Source of the DNA: Chloroflexota bacterium | GTDB taxonomy: Bacteria; Chloroflexota; Anaerolineae; Anaerolineales; UBA4823 | NCBI GenBank assembly: GCA_023395675.1 | Contig: JAEWYL010000214.1 | Span: forward strand, 1 to 6,492 | Direction of reading: 5' to 3' | Length of the DNA: 6,492 nt | Part shown: piece after piece, positions 1 to 5,996 of the stretch | Position numbering within the stretch: position 1 is the first letter of the stretch | Layout: each line of letters opens with the position of its first letter | Made by a program: the position numbers and the translations under genes | The notes under the pieces: generated by a model | What the model was told of the DNA's origin: nothing | Seen by the model: the letters and a program-made list of their open reading frames with translations, nothing else | Databases searched by the model: none

Positions 1-30
1 GGGCGAAGCCCCACAAACAACCCTGCTTTC

Positions 31-48
31 TCCTCTCGGGTGGGAGGA
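31..48. other. Small inverted repeat upstream of the operon
   Basis: TCCTCTC (31-37) and GGGAGGA (42-48) can pair as a 7-bp stem with one G-T pair and a four-base loop. The + strand continues with a run of A and the other strand has no T run after the stem, so it does not look like an intrinsic terminator on either strand. It may be chance in GC-rich DNA, or the remains of a 3' end of a gene lying outside the window. Confidence 0.2.
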
Positions 49-91
49 AAAAGGCAAGCCGCGATTGCCCTGCTATAGGATATTTTCATTA

Positions 92-120
92 TTGACCTGC
101 CGGGTTTTCTCATCTATAAT
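92..120 (+). promoter_or_regulatory. Sigma-70-type promoter for the operon
   Basis: A -35 box TTGACC (92-97, five of six consensus bases) lies exactly 17 bp before a perfect -10 box TATAAT (115-120). It sits in an AT-rich island within otherwise GC-rich DNA and points towards the nine-gene operon. Transcription would start near 126-128, giving a leader of about 215 nt before the first gene. This is the only strong promoter-like match I see in the upstream region, and no other convincing one lies between the closely packed genes, so it probably drives the whole set with housekeeping sigma factor. Confidence 0.65.
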
Positions 121-343
121 CCGTATATTCTTTGAAAAACGGTATATAAAGTCGCAATTTTTTATTCATCCTGCTGCTGACCGGGGTCTCTCGCCTCTCC
201 GCTCACTGCTACTCACATCCCGCTCCCTTCGCCAACCCATTCCCCCGTCAAGCCGGTCTCCGGCATTGTCCGCTTAACCTATCCTTACAAGCGTTGTATT
301 CGTGGTTTCAGACAGGCGCCTGGTTATTCTGGAGGTATTTGTT
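121..343 (+). other. Untranslated leader of the operon
   Basis: This stretch has no convincing gene. It begins AT-rich and becomes GC-mixed. Two small symmetrical elements lie near its 3' end: TACAA/TTGTA (286-290 and 294-298) around GCG, and the 10-bp palindrome CAGGCGCCTG (313-322), which ends 8 bases before the Shine-Dalgarno sequence GGAGGT (331-336). Either could be an operator or an RNA hairpin affecting access to the ribosome site, but I recognise no known riboswitch. The open frame at 65-277 overlaps the promoter, starts with TTG without a ribosome site and has an unconvincing composition, so I do not count it as a gene. Confidence 0.4.
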
Positions 344-886
344 ATGGGTGGAAAAGATGTGGAAGTCAACCTGGAAAACATCAAGGTCGACGTTAACTCA
401 GACAGCTCGATCACCTCGGACTCGACCATCAACGCGAATGTAAATTCGAACAGCACCATCAACTCCGACAGCAATATTACCGTGGACACCGGTAATATCC
501 GCACCGAGCTCGTCCTCCCCCAGCCGTTCCGCACCGAAAGCAACTTTGCCATCACCGAACCGATCGAAATGCGCAATACCAGCGATATCGGTCTGGATAT
601 CCGCCCGCTGGTGATGGATTTCTGCTTCAAGTTCGAGCTCGGCAAGCTCCCTGCGGCCTGCATCCGCCAGCCGTACCAGCATCACTTCGGCATTACCCTC
701 TTCGGTCTGGAGATCCTGGGCTTCAACTTTGCCGGGGAATCTCGCATCCAGATCGACGAGGTGCAGAAAAAGCCGCAGGTCGCCTGGGGCGGCGAGCCTG
801 GGGGCGGGCCGAAGCGGGGAGAGCGCGGCCAGCACAGGCGCTCGGGTGGAGAGGATTCCGAAGGCATCCGCTTTCGCCTGGGTTAG
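344..886 (+). CDS. Hexad-repeat protein with conserved-looking beta domain (unknown function)
   Basis: Not a family I can name. The start is ATG 344 because GGAGGT (331-336) lies 7 bases upstream; the frame is open from 302 but has no better start. The 180-aa product has three parts. Residues 15-52 are a low-complexity stretch rich in N, S, D, T with Ile/Val every six residues (17, 23, 29 and again 33, 39, 45), which suggests a beta-repeat or beta-helix-like surface. Residues 53-148 alternate polar and hydrophobic residues, look folded, and include C94, C106 and the pair H113-H114, which could bind a metal. Residues 149-180 are a Gly/Arg-rich, probably disordered tail. No signal peptide or membrane helix is seen. 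Codons in the repeat are less GC-rich than in later genes. It is the first gene of the operon and ends 12 nt before the next. A structural or scaffold role is inference only. Confidence 0.75.
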   Translation: MGGKDVEVNLENIKVDVNSDSSITSDSTINANVNSNSTINSDSNITVDTGNIRTELVLPQPFRTESNFAITEPIEMRNTSDIGLDIRPLVMDFCFKFELGKLPAACIRQPYQHHFGITLFGLEILGFNFAGESRIQIDEVQKKPQVAWGGEPGGGPKRGERGQHRRSGGEDSEGIRFRLG

Positions 887-898
887 CGCGAGGCAGCC

Positions 899-1786
899 AT
901 GGCGAAGCAAAAACCTGACGAACCGCAGCCCCTCCGGATCGCCTCCGAAGGGCCAATTGTCCTCGCCGGGCAGCCGCGCGCCCTGAGAGGCGACCTGTAT
1001 CTGCAGAACAGCGGCGAGGAGCGGGTGCGGCTGCGCCGCCTGCCCCTGGCGTTGAGCAAGGAAGGGGGCGCAGCGCTGGCAGCCGCCCATCCCAGCACCG
1101 GGCCTGCCGTACGCCTCAGCCCGGGCATCCTCCGTCCCGGCCACGCCGGGCCGGTCTCCCTCTCCCTCTCGCTGGACCCGCATACCCCGCCCGGGGAATA
1201 TCGCGCCGAAGTGGAGATTGCCGGGCAGGCCCGCCCGGTGGTGATGCACGTGACCGAACGGGTCGCCCTGCGCATCTCCCCCAACCTGATCGTGGTGGAG
1301 AACCGCCCGCAGGAGATCACCGCCCGGCGCATTGTGGTCAGCAACCTGGGAAACGTACCCATAACCGTCGGTAAATTCGGGGCCATCTTCCTGGACGACG
1401 AGCTGCTCGTCTGCCGCACACTGCGCCACGCAGCCGCTTCGGTGGACGATGAGCTCAGGCCGCTGGAGGAGTACCTGGCCCGCATCCTGCTCTCAGCCAA
1501 GCAGGTGGCGGAGAGTTCGGGCATCCTGCGCGTGTACAACCGCAGCGGCGAGGTGACCGTCCAGCCCGGTGAGGTACAGCCCGTGGATCTCGAGATCCGC
1601 ATCCCGCCGGACCTGGACCGCCGCGGGCGCTTCCGGGGCGTGTATGCCCTGTACACCGCCAACCTGACCTTTGTGATCGTACCGACCGCAGGCCCGGTCC
1701 TGGTGGAGGATGAGCCGCCGCCGGCAAAGCCGCGCCGCCGGAGAAGCAAAGCGGAGCGTGATAATGAGGAGGCAAACCAGTCATGA
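899..1786 (+). CDS. Protein with two probable Ig-like beta-sandwich domains and basic tail
   Basis: The 295-aa product starts at ATG 899 with GAGG (890-893) five bases upstream. Residues about 10-117 and 118-263 each read as a string of short beta strands in the style of bacterial Ig-like (ASH/COG1470-type) domains. Supporting features are 'LQNSGEERVRL' early on, 'PPGEYRAEVEI' near the end of the first unit, and 'VVSNLGNVPITV' in the second. The last 26 residues are Pro/Arg/Lys-rich with four consecutive Arg and are probably disordered. No enzyme motif, signal peptide or membrane segment is seen, which is unusual because such domains are often on secreted proteins. The stop overlaps the start of the next gene (ATGA at 1783-1786), so the two are probably translationally coupled. 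A binding or scaffold role is inferred from the fold type only. Confidence 0.8.
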   Translation: MAKQKPDEPQPLRIASEGPIVLAGQPRALRGDLYLQNSGEERVRLRRLPLALSKEGGAALAAAHPSTGPAVRLSPGILRPGHAGPVSLSLSLDPHTPPGEYRAEVEIAGQARPVVMHVTERVALRISPNLIVVENRPQEITARRIVVSNLGNVPITVGKFGAIFLDDELLVCRTLRHAAASVDDELRPLEEYLARILLSAKQVAESSGILRVYNRSGEVTVQPGEVQPVDLEIRIPPDLDRRGRFRGVYALYTANLTFVIVPTAGPVLVEDEPPPAKPRRRRSKAERDNEEANQS

Positions 1787-2466
1787 GCAGCGAAGGACCT
1801 TTTTCCCGGCGATCGGACCCCATCTCAATGCGGCGTTCCACTTCCGCCGTGCGGGGCGGCAGCCCATCCATCGGCGAGCTGGTTGACCAGTTCTCACGGT
1901 TGAACACCATGGTCATGGATCGCATGAACCAGATGGTGCTCGACGCCCTCCAGCCCGCCGTCGCCACCGGCAGCAGAAAGAGACCCCAGCGCTCGCCCAA
2001 AGGCGCGCCCGACGACTGCTGCGATTCCTGCTACCGGGACGATTGCGACTGCCGCTGCTGCATCGGGGACGCGGACTACGTCATCTACGCCCGCCTGGGC
2101 GAGGTGCGCATCCTGCCTATCCGGATCGAGAACCAGCGCCGCAGGGAGCGGGTGATCAACCTGGAGTTCAGCGGCTGGTCCCGGCGCGGCGGGGGTAAAG
2201 CGCCCATCCAGACGCAGATCCAGCCGGAGGGCGAGTTCACCCTGCCCCCTTGCAGCGAGCGGGAGGTGCGGCTGAGAGTGGATATCAGCCAGGGGTCGGA
2301 CAACCCGGACGTGCCGGGGCGCATCCCGGACGTGGACGAGTGCGTGGTGCTCTACGGGGACCTGCGGGTGGAGGGCTGCGATATCCGCCCGGTGCGGCTG
2401 GCCCTGGCCCTGCTCCCCTACGACTGCGATCCATTCGTCGTTGAGTGCGGGTGCAACTGCTGCTGA
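1783..2466 (+). CDS. Cysteine-rich protein with Ig-like domain
   Basis: The 227-aa product has 15 cysteines. The start is ATG 1783, overlapping the previous stop, with a strong GAGGAGG (1766-1772) upstream. Residues about 29-60 look like an amphipathic helix with many Met and Leu. A basic linker leads to a cysteine cluster with C79, C80, C83, C88, C90, C92 and C93 spaced by Asp. Residues about 98-210 form a beta-rich domain with the phrase IENQR (115-119), shared with the protein encoded at 3511-4251. The C-terminus has C215, C222, C224, C226 and C227. The clusters could bind zinc, copper or an Fe-S centre, or cross-link by disulfides; the sequence does not decide. No signal peptide is visible, so a cytoplasmic metal site seems more likely than disulfides. 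Family not recognised. Confidence 0.8.
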   Translation: MSSEGPFSRRSDPISMRRSTSAVRGGSPSIGELVDQFSRLNTMVMDRMNQMVLDALQPAVATGSRKRPQRSPKGAPDDCCDSCYRDDCDCRCCIGDADYVIYARLGEVRILPIRIENQRRRERVINLEFSGWSRRGGGKAPIQTQIQPEGEFTLPPCSEREVRLRVDISQGSDNPDVPGRIPDVDECVVLYGDLRVEGCDIRPVRLALALLPYDCDPFVVECGCNCC

Positions 2467-2482
2467 CGAGAGCACAGCCAGG

Positions 2483-3511
2483 GTGGAAATCTCGGTTCTG
2501 AAAAGCTACCTGGATGAATGCCGCGCGCTCGTACTGGACGAGATCCTGGGGATCGTGCCGGAGAACCGCTACAGACCGGTCCTCTACGACCTGGTCCTGG
2601 ATTACCCCCTGCGAGCCGGAAAGGCATTCCGTCCTGCGCTGTGCATCGCCACAGCCAGGGCGCTCGGAGGCCGCCTGGAGGACGTCCTGCGCACGGCGGC
2701 GGTCCTGGAGCTCTTCCACAACGCCTTCCTGGTCCACGACGATATCGAAGACGGTTCGCTGATGCGCAGGGGGAAACCCACCCTGCACCAGGATTTTGGC
2801 GTGCCCATCGCGGTCAACGTGGGGGACAGCATTTTTGCCCTCTGCCTGCAGCCGCTGCTGGAGAACACGCGCCGCCTGGGCCTGGGGAAGGCCCTGACCA
2901 TCCTGGAGCTGATCGCCCGCATGGCGCGCGAATCGGTGGAGGGGCAGGCGCTCGAGCTGGACTGGATCCGCAGGGGCAATTTCCAGATGCGCGAGCGGGA
3001 TTACTGCCTGATGTGCTACAAAAAGAGCTGCTGGTACACCTTTATCGCGCCCACCCAGATCGGGGCGGTGATCAGCGGGGGCCAGGAGCCGCTGCTCTCT
3101 CACCTGCGGAAGTACGCCGCGTACATCGGGGTCGCCTTCCAGATTCAGGACGACGTGCTCAACCTGGCGGGAGACGAGGGCAAGTACGGGAAAGAGATCG
3201 GCGGCGACCTGTGGGAGGGCAAGCACACCTTGATCCTGATGCACATGCTGCGCTCAGCCGCTCCCCGAGAGGCAGCCCGGGCCCGGGAGATCCTGTGTAA
3301 AAGCCGCCTGGAGAAGACCGCCGAGGAGGTGGACTTCCTGCTGGACCTGGTGGGGCGCTGCGGCAGCCTGGAATATTCGAGCGCGATCGCCCGCCGGCTG
3401 GGGGCGAAAGCCGGAAAAGCCCTTACCCGCGCTGCCGCCTGGATGCCCGCCTCCGTTCACCGCGATTTTCTAACGGCCATGGTGGATTACGTCATCGAAA
3501 GGGAGTTATGA
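2483..3511 (+). CDS. Polyprenyl (trans-isoprenyl diphosphate) synthase
   Basis: This enzyme condenses isopentenyl diphosphate with an allylic diphosphate to make a longer prenyl diphosphate in the cytoplasm. I favour GTG 2483 (342 aa), 16 nt after the previous stop with weak GAGAG (2469-2473) upstream. TTG 2441 (356 aa), overlapping the previous gene, is the alternative. Family hallmarks are all present: GKAFRP (46-51) for isopentenyl diphosphate binding; the first Asp-rich motif DDIED (86-90) followed by RRGKPT (95-100); and the second motif FQIQDDVLN (Asp 223-224, Asn 227), followed by K237, GGDL (240-243) and GK (246-247). The second motif is DDxxN instead of DDxxD, a variation also known in eukaryotic GGPP synthases. 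The residue five before the first motif is Ala and the one four before is Phe. The small residue at -5 does not enforce a short product, so chain length (C15, C20 or longer) is open. The length is normal for the family. It is the only certain isoprenoid enzyme here and presumably supplies the substrate for the pathway. Confidence 0.95.
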   Translation: MEISVLKSYLDECRALVLDEILGIVPENRYRPVLYDLVLDYPLRAGKAFRPALCIATARALGGRLEDVLRTAAVLELFHNAFLVHDDIEDGSLMRRGKPTLHQDFGVPIAVNVGDSIFALCLQPLLENTRRLGLGKALTILELIARMARESVEGQALELDWIRRGNFQMRERDYCLMCYKKSCWYTFIAPTQIGAVISGGQEPLLSHLRKYAAYIGVAFQIQDDVLNLAGDEGKYGKEIGGDLWEGKHTLILMHMLRSAAPREAARAREILCKSRLEKTAEEVDFLLDLVGRCGSLEYSSAIARRLGAKAGKALTRAAAWMPASVHRDFLTAMVDYVIEREL

Positions 3512-4251
3512 TGAGCAGCAATCCGAACGACCTGCGACAGATCATCCAGGAATTGATCTCACGCTCGGCTTCCGACCAGCTTCAGAATCTGCATCGTTTC
3601 GAGGAGCTCGTCCGCCAGGCGACCCGGGGCGACCTGGACGGGACCGCCCTGCGAGAGGAATACCTGCGCTTCGCCCGCGAGGAGGGCCTGCGCTATTTCA
3701 ACGACCTGACGCGGGTCGGGCTGAGTTTCTACCATTCCCTGATCGAGCTGAACCGGCATTACAACGAGCGCTTCTTCGAGCATATCGCCGCCCCGGACAG
3801 CCCCCGCAACGGCGCATCCGAGAACGGCAGCCGCAGGGTGCGCATCGTCGAGATGGAGCTGCAGGGGCCCCTGGGCAGGGACGCCCGGCGCGCCTTTGTG
3901 ATCGAAAACCAGCGGGACGAACCGGTGGCGGTCTCTTTCCTGATCTCGGAGTTCACGGACGAGAGCGGCGAGGCGAACTTCCGCCCTCCGCTGCAGCTGG
4001 CCCCTGCCCGGTTTGATTTGAACCCGGGGGAGGAGCGCCAGGTCCTGCTCACCCTGCCGCTACTGGAGGAATTTTTCGTCCCGGGTCAGGTCTACAGCGC
4101 GACCCTGGTCGCCAGCGGTTTCGAGGGCCTGCAGCTTCACCTCAAGGCGCGGGCTTCGGCGGCCGCCTCCGAGCCGGAGCAGCCAGATGAGCCGGAGAGT
4201 GAGAGTGCGAAGGGGCCGGTCTTCCGCCCGGTTGAAGCTGAGGAGGAATGA
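3511..4251 (+). CDS. Helical-N-terminus / Ig-like domain protein with acidic tail
   Basis: Two adjacent ATGs (3508 and 3511) are possible. The second is five bases after GGGAG (3501-3505), a better spacing, and gives 246 aa; the first overlaps the previous stop as ATGA. Residues about 1-92 are predicted helical and amphipathic, with a Phe/Tyr/His/Arg-rich segment near 68-90, loosely reminiscent of phasin or PhaE-type helices (weak resemblance). A short linker leads to a beta-rich domain at about 110-212. This contains VIENQR (130-135) and a later LNPGEERQVLLTLPL stretch, matching the plan of the Ig-like domain encoded at 1783-2466. The last ~35 residues are Glu/Pro-rich and acidic. No signal peptide, membrane helix or catalytic motif is seen. 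It is probably structural or an adaptor for the neighbouring prenyl synthase; that role is inferred from position only. Confidence 0.8.
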   Translation: MSSNPNDLRQIIQELISRSASDQLQNLHRFEELVRQATRGDLDGTALREEYLRFAREEGLRYFNDLTRVGLSFYHSLIELNRHYNERFFEHIAAPDSPRNGASENGSRRVRIVEMELQGPLGRDARRAFVIENQRDEPVAVSFLISEFTDESGEANFRPPLQLAPARFDLNPGEERQVLLTLPLLEEFFVPGQVYSATLVASGFEGLQLHLKARASAAASEPEQPDEPESESAKGPVFRPVEAEEE

Positions 4252-4253
4252 GC

Positions 4254-4667
4254 ATGGAGAGCGCGCCGGTGGATGCCCATAATCCCGATTCCCTGCCTCG
4301 CCTGGTGCTCACACCCGAGCCCGGCAGCCTCTCCCGCCTGCTGCAGGAAGGGCAGCACCTGCTGGTACGCTACCCCCAGGCTGCGCGGGCCCTGATCGCC
4401 GCCTTTGTCGAGGAAGGGCGGCGTTTCGCCGCCACACCCGAAGGCCAGGCCTGGAAAGAGAAGCTGGCCGCCTCTGAGATTGTGCACCGGGGTCGCTTTA
4501 TTTGGGACGCCTACAGCCTGGACGCCCTGCTGGAATCCGGCGCAGAGCGGCTCCCCTCGGCCTGGCTCGACCTGATCCTGGCGGCGGTGGCGGACCCGGA
4601 CCTGGAGAGCATCCTCTCCAACCTGCTGGTCGAGGAAGTCCAGAATGGAACCTTCGGCCTTACATAA
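4254..4667 (+). CDS. Small helical protein of unknown function
   Basis: ATG 4254 lies seven bases after AGGAGG (4241-4246) and gives 137 aa. An ATG at 4248 is in frame but too close to that site. The product is Leu/Ala/Glu-rich and looks helical from about residue 25 to the end. Its pattern of hydrophobic residues suggests a helical bundle, without a membrane helix or signal peptide. There are no cysteines and no catalytic motif that I can see, and I do not recognise the family. Its start is two bases after the previous stop, and its 3' end overlaps the next gene by 23 nt, so it is made together with both neighbours. A partner or adaptor for the lipid enzymes is a guess. Confidence 0.75.
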   Translation: MESAPVDAHNPDSLPRLVLTPEPGSLSRLLQEGQHLLVRYPQAARALIAAFVEEGRRFAATPEGQAWKEKLAASEIVHRGRFIWDAYSLDALLESGAERLPSAWLDLILAAVADPDLESILSNLLVEEVQNGTFGLT

Positions 4668-4968
4668 GCTCCAGGCTGCCTACCTGGAGCAGGATGACTG
4701 CCTGTACCTGGCCCTCGGGCTGGCGAAGGCCGCCTCCGACCTGCAGAACTGGGCGGCGGCAGGCGCCGGGCAGGCCGCCTCTGCCCCGCAGGGGGCTCCG
4801 GACGAAACCGGCGAAGGCCCGTCAGAGGCCTATCTGCATTTCCTGCTCGGCCTGCTCGCCTTCGCCGGGCGGCTGGAGCAGGCGCTGGGCGGGCCCCCAG
4901 CGCCGGACCCGGACGGTCCGGCGCGCAGCCCCAGCCGGGAGCCCGTCCTGCGCGAGCTCCTGCGATGA
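4645..4968 (+). CDS. Small two-helix protein of unknown function
   Basis: This 107-aa product starts at ATG 4645 inside the end of the previous gene, with GAGGAA (4632-4637) seven bases upstream. Two helical segments (about residues 5-38 and 60-82) are separated by an Ala/Gly/Pro-rich linker and followed by a Pro/Arg-rich tail. The second helix contains a hydrophobic run (LHFLLGLLAFAG) that is too short and too flanked by charges to be a clear membrane helix, but it could bind lipid or another helix. Its stop overlaps the start of the CrtC-like gene as ATGA (4965-4968). Family not recognised. The good ribosome site and tight packing on both sides support it as a real gene. Confidence 0.7.
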   Translation: MEPSALHKLQAAYLEQDDCLYLALGLAKAASDLQNWAAAGAGQAASAPQGAPDETGEGPSEAYLHFLLGLLAFAGRLEQALGGPPAPDPDGPARSPSREPVLRELLR

Positions 4969-5996
4969 ACCTGATCAGCCGCGTCCTGGCCCTGACCGAC
5001 AGCCTCCGCCTGGCGGAGGAAGCCGGGGAGCGCGCCGGCTGGTATAAAGAGTGGTTCCATTTCTGCATCATGGGGCCGCAGGTCCGGGCGGTGGTGAACT
5101 TCAGCCTGATGAACCGCCCGGAGGAGGCGGGGCCGGGGCCTACGCGCCAGGCCCGCGTCACCGTGCTGCTGGAAGAGGCCGGCTCTTGGGACGGCGAGGT
5201 GTTCGAGATTGACCCCCGGGAGGTGCACCTCGCTCCCGGGCGGGTGGACCTGCGCTTCGGGCACAACTGCCTCGCTCTGCGGGATGGGCTGTTCCATCTC
5301 AGCGCCGCCCTGGACAGCCGCCCGATCACCCTGGACCTGCAGCTCCGCCCGCTCACCTACCCGCTCATGCGCAACCGGGCGGCGATCGGCGCCGGGGTGA
5401 TCGATTGGCTGGTGCTCCCCCGCCTGCAGGCCAGCGGGGTGATCGTGTCGGGCAGGCGGGTCCACAGGCTGGAGCAGGCCCCCGCCTATCACGATCACAA
5501 CTGGGGGAGCTGGCTCTGGGGACACGATTTCGCCTGGCAGTGGGGTTTTGCCCTGCCTGCCGTCGAGGCAAGCCCCTGGAGCCTGGTGTACGAGTGCATG
5601 ACGGACAGGGCCCGCAGCCAGGCGACGCAGATCAAGCTCTGCCTGTGGAAAGGGCCCAGGCTGGCGCGGGTTTTCTCCCAACAAGAGGTGGCCTCGCGGC
5701 CCGAGGGTTTCCTGCCCCCCATGCGCGTCCCGAAATTTCCCCCCGTGATGGCGCTGATCTCCCCCGAATGGACCACGGACGTGCCTCGTGTGCTCCAGAT
5801 CGAGGCCGCCTCCGCCCAGGACAGGCTCGAATGCCGCTTCGAGGCCCAGGAAGTGGCCCAGATCATCGTCCCAAACGAGACAGACCTGGAGGAGACGATT
5901 ATCAACGAGGCGGTGGGTAAATTTACGGCGCGCGGCCGGATCAAAAACGAAGAGGTTGAGATCGAAGGAGAAGGGTTCTTTGAATTTCTGGCCTGA
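4965..5996 (+). CDS. CrtC/AttH-like protein (carotenoid 1,2-hydratase superfamily)
   Basis: The 343-aa product resembles the CrtC (hydroxyneurosporene synthase, carotenoid 1,2-hydratase) superfamily, which has two lipocalin-like beta-barrel halves. The clearest sign is the central motif AYHDHNWG (174-181), followed by W, G, H, D and aromatic residues (WLWGHDFAWQWG), typical of the active pocket of this superfamily. The N-terminal half opens with a WYKEWFHF segment (27-34) and then alternating beta strands. True CrtC adds water to the end double bond of acyclic carotenoids, but relatives include Diels-Alderase-like and other enzymes acting on hydrophobic polyenes, so the reaction here is unknown. 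The start at ATG 4965 overlaps the previous stop (ATGA) and has only a weak ribosome site, which suggests coupling. No signal peptide is seen. With a prenyl synthase in the same operon, a prenyl or polyene substrate is a reasonable inference. Confidence 0.75.
   Translation: MNLISRVLALTDSLRLAEEAGERAGWYKEWFHFCIMGPQVRAVVNFSLMNRPEEAGPGPTRQARVTVLLEEAGSWDGEVFEIDPREVHLAPGRVDLRFGHNCLALRDGLFHLSAALDSRPITLDLQLRPLTYPLMRNRAAIGAGVIDWLVLPRLQASGVIVSGRRVHRLEQAPAYHDHNWGSWLWGHDFAWQWGFALPAVEASPWSLVYECMTDRARSQATQIKLCLWKGPRLARVFSQQEVASRPEGFLPPMRVPKFPPVMALISPEWTTDVPRVLQIEAASAQDRLECRFEAQEVAQIIVPNETDLEETIINEAVGKFTARGRIKNEEVEIEGEGFFEFLA

Noticed and set aside
65..277. A 70-codon open frame upstream of the operon on the + strand
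   Set aside because: It starts at TTG without a ribosome site, spans the -35/-10 promoter boxes, and its product has an unstructured Ser/Arg/Pro composition.
398..1429. A long minus-strand open frame of 343 codons
   Set aside because: It is antisense to two well-supported + strand genes, has no ribosome site, and is typical of the antisense frame of GC-rich coding DNA.
883..1749. A minus-strand open frame of 288 codons
   Set aside because: It is antisense to the Ig-like gene, Arg/Ser-rich, and has no recognisable domain.
2285..3244. A minus-strand open frame of 319 codons
   Set aside because: It lies opposite the clearly identified prenyl synthase, whose catalytic motifs fix the coding strand and frame.
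4511..5684. Two overlapping minus-strand open frames (4511-5356 and 4830-5684)
   Set aside because: They are antisense to the small helical genes and the CrtC-like gene, with Arg/Pro/Ser-rich low-complexity products.
5788..5979. Upstream extension of the SCP2-like frame
   Set aside because: It overlaps the CrtC-like coding sequence in another frame, is Arg/Ser/Pro-rich, and has no ribosome site; TTG 5980 is better supported.
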